From Alphaproteobacteria bacterium (lineage in GTDB: Bacteria; Pseudomonadota; Alphaproteobacteria; Rhizobiales; Beijerinckiaceae): a stretch of DNA of 64,000 nt. A program made the translations under genes and the position numbers. Positions 62,110 to 64,000 of this stretch are shown piece by piece. The DNA lies in NCBI GenBank assembly GCA_016869555.1, contig VGDY01000002.1:1-64000 (forward strand), read 5' to 3'. The notes under the pieces were generated by a model. It ran no database searches. It was not told the DNA's origin and saw nothing but the letters and a program-made list of their open reading frames with translations. How positions within the stretch are numbered: the stretch's first letter is position 1; each line of letters begins with the position of its first letter.

Positions 62110-62319
62110 TCAGCGGTCCGTCGACGCCTGTTCGATCGCTTCGGCTTTGACGAAATTCCAGGACGCCGTGTCGACGACTCGATTTTCGCAGAAATTATTG
62201 CGAAGCTTGGCGTAAGTGCCGTCGACCGCCGTCACGGTCCACAGATCGCTCTCTTCGTCCCAGGCGCCTTCGTAATTTACCAGCGTCGTGACTTTGTAAA
62301 CTCTGCCCGCCTCAAGCAT
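62110..62319 (-). CDS. Small conserved-looking protein, unknown
   Basis: A 69-residue protein: MLEAGRVYKVTTLVNYEGAWDEES, DLWTVTAVDGTYAKLRNN, then VVDTASWNFVKAEAIEQ. The sequence suggests a small beta barrel. AAAGGAT precedes the start at 62319. A Met at 62367 would add 16 residues. No family recognised. Convergent with the MFS gene. Confidence 0.55.
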   Translation of the reverse strand: MLEAGRVYKVTTLVNYEGAWDEESDLWTVTAVDGTYAKLRNNFCENRVVDTASWNFVKAEAIEQASTDR

Positions 62320-62465
62320 GTTGCAATCCTTTGCTGAACGATCCCCCCTCACGGAGACACTTGGCATCGGCTCAACGCGACGATGTCCTCATCGTCGTCA
62401 GGAAACGGGCAATTTTAGGGAAAGATAGCGGCGACACGCAGAATAGCGCGCGTCAATTCTTAAGC

Positions 62466-63224
62466 TTATGCGGCATTGGCGCCACAGCGCATGTAAAGCG
62501 GGACGCATAGCGGCAGTTTCGGCGGATGGGCGCGCCACGCCGCTTCGAGCTCGTCATCGATCAGCGCCAGGGGATCGCCGCCATGGCGCAGCCGGTATTT
62601 TTCGACCGCCGACCAGGTCTTGAGAAAGCTCACGAGATCGCCTTTCGAATGGGCGATCGGCGTGTGAAACGGCAGGCTTGCGATTTCCTTGAACGGAAAC
62701 TCCAGCGTCTCGTAGCGATTGAAATAGAGCGCGGCGTTCTCGCCCCAGAAGGGGCCGAGAATATCGTCTTTAAGCCTGCGCAGGATCGCATCGATCTCTG
62801 CGATTTGCGTCAACGGCCAGTCATAGGTCCATGCCGCGACGATCCCGCCGGGGCGCAGCGCGCGCCGCGCGTTTTCGTAAAACTTCGGCAGGTCGAACCA
62901 GTGAATCGAACAGGCGCAGGCGATGAGATCGACTTCTCCGCGCAGGCCGAAATCTTCTTCGGCGCGCGCGATACGATAATCGATATTGGGCGCTTTCGGC
63001 GCGCGCGCGAGCTGACGCGAATCTTCGTCCGTCGCGAGCACGCGTGCGAAATGACGCGCAAGGCCAAGCGCCGCCTGCCCGCTGCCCGACCCGCAATCCC
63101 AGGCGAGGCGCTTCTCCTTCGCGACCGCCGCCAGAAAGGCGAACAGCGCGTCAGGATAATGCGGGCGAAAGGCGCGATAATCGTCGGCGTTGTCGCCGAA
63201 CACCATCGTCTGGCGTGCGTCCAT
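62466..63224 (-). CDS. Class I SAM-dependent methyltransferase
   Basis: A 252-residue methyltransferase of the Methyltransf_11 type: FGDNADDYRAFRPHYPDALFAFL, motif I AWDCGSGSGQAALGL, ATDEDSRQL, VDLIACACSIHWFDLPKFYENARRALRPGGIVAAW. Relatives include trans-aconitate methyltransferase-like and unassigned enzymes; the C-terminal half decides substrate and is not diagnostic. It starts 10 bases after the alpha/beta hydrolase stop on the same strand. Confidence 0.83.
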   Translation of the reverse strand: MDARQTMVFGDNADDYRAFRPHYPDALFAFLAAVAKEKRLAWDCGSGSGQAALGLARHFARVLATDEDSRQLARAPKAPNIDYRIARAEEDFGLRGEVDLIACACSIHWFDLPKFYENARRALRPGGIVAAWTYDWPLTQIAEIDAILRRLKDDILGPFWGENAALYFNRYETLEFPFKEIASLPFHTPIAHSKGDLVSFLKTWSAVEKYRLRHGGDPLALIDDELEAAWRAHPPKLPLCVPLYMRCGANAA

Positions 63225-63234
63225 TCCTACCGCC

Positions 63235-64000
63235 CTACTCCGTCTCGAACCGGCCTTTAGGGCCGAGACCTTGCCGCGCGAGCCAATGCGCCGTCACGCG
63301 ATCATGCCATGGCGTGAGACTGTCCGCGCCATGGAAGCCCATATGGCCGCCGCCTTTCGTCAACACTGGTTGAATCGCCGGCAGAGTCGCCCAGTCGATC
63401 GCCGTATAGCATTGCGCCGGAATCCAGGGATCGTCGAGCGCCTGCAGGATCAATGTCGGCAGCCTGGCGCCGGCGAGGAAATTCTTCGCGGCGTTGGCGT
63501 CATAATAATCCTGCGCGCCCCGATAGCCGAAATGCAGCGCGACGAAGCGGTCGTCGAATTCATAGACGCTGCGCGCGCCGGCGATCGCCGCGCGTTCAGC
63601 CGTGGTGAGTTCGGCGCCCGGCGCCAGCGCCTCGCGTTTCATGTGATCGAGCATGTAGCGATGATAGACGACATTGCGCGGCGCCATCATCCGCGCGCAG
63701 GTGGCGGCAAGATCGATCGGCGTCGACACGGCGATCGCGGCGCGCACCGGCAGGCCGTGACCGCCTTCGCCGATAAATTTCAGCACGAGATTGCCGCCGA
63801 GCGAATTGCCGATCAGCACGATTCCCTGGCGCGTCAGCTCGGCGGGAAGGGCGCGCAGCGCCGCGGCGAGATCGTCGGTCTTGCCGGCGTGATAGCGCCC
63901 GCCCGAGGTCGGGCGCGACGGCGCCGCGCCGCGCAGATTGAGACGCAGCGCCGGCCAGCCCTGACTGACGAGATAGCGTGCCGTGGCGATTCCATGCCGG
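63235..64000 (-). CDS. Alpha/beta hydrolase, YheT type (5' end outside window)
   Basis: Partial gene; about 255 codons are seen and the N-terminus lies beyond the window. TARYLVSQGWPALRLNLRGAAPS and the nucleophile elbow GNSLGGNL are the YheT/EMB8-like pattern. The later ALDDPWIPAQCY gives the catalytic Asp and GGGHMGFHG the catalytic His. Relatives are serine esterases acting on lipids or unknown esters. Probably one operon with the methyltransferase that follows 10 bases later. Confidence 0.87.
   Translation of the reverse strand, partial: RHGIATARYLVSQGWPALRLNLRGAAPSRPTSGGRYHAGKTDDLAAALRALPAELTRQGIVLIGNSLGGNLVLKFIGEGGHGLPVRAAIAVSTPIDLAATCARMMAPRNVVYHRYMLDHMKREALAPGAELTTAERAAIAGARSVYEFDDRFVALHFGYRGAQDYYDANAAKNFLAGARLPTLILQALDDPWIPAQCYTAIDWATLPAIQPVLTKGGGHMGFHGADSLTPWHDRVTAHWLARQGLGPKGRFETE

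Noticed and set aside
1-64000. CRISPR arrays, rRNA genes, tRNA genes, prophage or integrase
   Set aside because: No regularly spaced repeats, no T-arm/acceptor signatures other than the tmRNA, and no integrase or phage proteins were seen.

Overview
The window looks like chromosomal DNA of an alphaproteobacterial serine-cycle methylotroph, most likely a Methylocystaceae-type methanotroph (Methylocystis/Methylosinus relatives). This is inferred from gene content: no methane or methanol oxidation gene lies in the window. The evidence is high GC, a nearly complete serine-cycle gene block, a circularly permuted (two-piece) alphaproteobacterial tmRNA gene, the alpha-type SspB adaptor, and alphaproteobacterial families such as EipB, DUF1192 and DUF4169.

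Layout. 1-4.2 kb: a heavy-metal RND efflux pair whose pump gene has lost its C-terminus at a junction near the window edge. 4.4-10 kb: a small stress-type membrane protein, a two-gene putrescine operon (pyruvoyl arginine decarboxylase and agmatinase), an SGNH-like hydrolase, EipB, RidA and a glycerophosphodiesterase. 10-12.3 kb: carbonic anhydrase plus SulP-type anion transporter. 12.5-23 kb: housekeeping genes (NAD(P)HX repair, zinc metallopeptidase, a BASS transporter of different composition, a YmdB-type phosphoesterase, pabB/pabC, TauE, SleB-type hydrolase, YjbQ, a cNMP-binding protein). 23.2-23.9 kb: a palindromic repeat, a methyltransferase remnant and a 55-residue membrane protein. 23.9-34.9 kb: ppdK, aspS, rplY, pth, ssrA, sspB, two small genes and a UvrD helicase. 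35-41.8 kb: a convergent hicA/hicB pair, uup, pseudoazurin, a nitroreductase/methyltransferase/MFS operon and a brnT-brnA module. 41.8-55.3 kb: the serine-cycle cluster, all on the minus strand, in the order ftfL, sga, hpr, mtdA, fch, mtkA, mtkB, ppc, mcl, then (after a DUF559 cassette) gck. 56-64 kb: msrB, a carotenoid/retinol-saturase-type oxidoreductase, a UspA/antiporter pair, a DHA2 MFS pump, a methyltransferase and a partial alpha/beta hydrolase.

How it works together. FtfL, Fch and MtdA carry C1 units on tetrahydrofolate. Sga, Hpr and Gck turn serine into 2-phosphoglycerate. Ppc fixes bicarbonate onto PEP, and MtkAB plus Mcl regenerate glyoxylate and release acetyl-CoA. Carbonic anhydrase/SulP and pyruvate phosphate dikinase elsewhere in the window fit the bicarbonate and PEP needs of this cycle. 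glyA, mdh and eno are not in the window.

The most unusual structure is in the spaces between genes. There are several families of palindromic repeats whose stems differ between copies but keep their pairing. One pair forms inverted ends around a DUF559 endonuclease-like gene inside the serine-cycle cluster (43127-43624). Two other palindromic elements lie in gaps of the same cluster. The tail-to-tail hicA/hicB pair with a short HicB, the tmRNA/sspB neighbourhood and the truncated RND pump are the next most notable observations.
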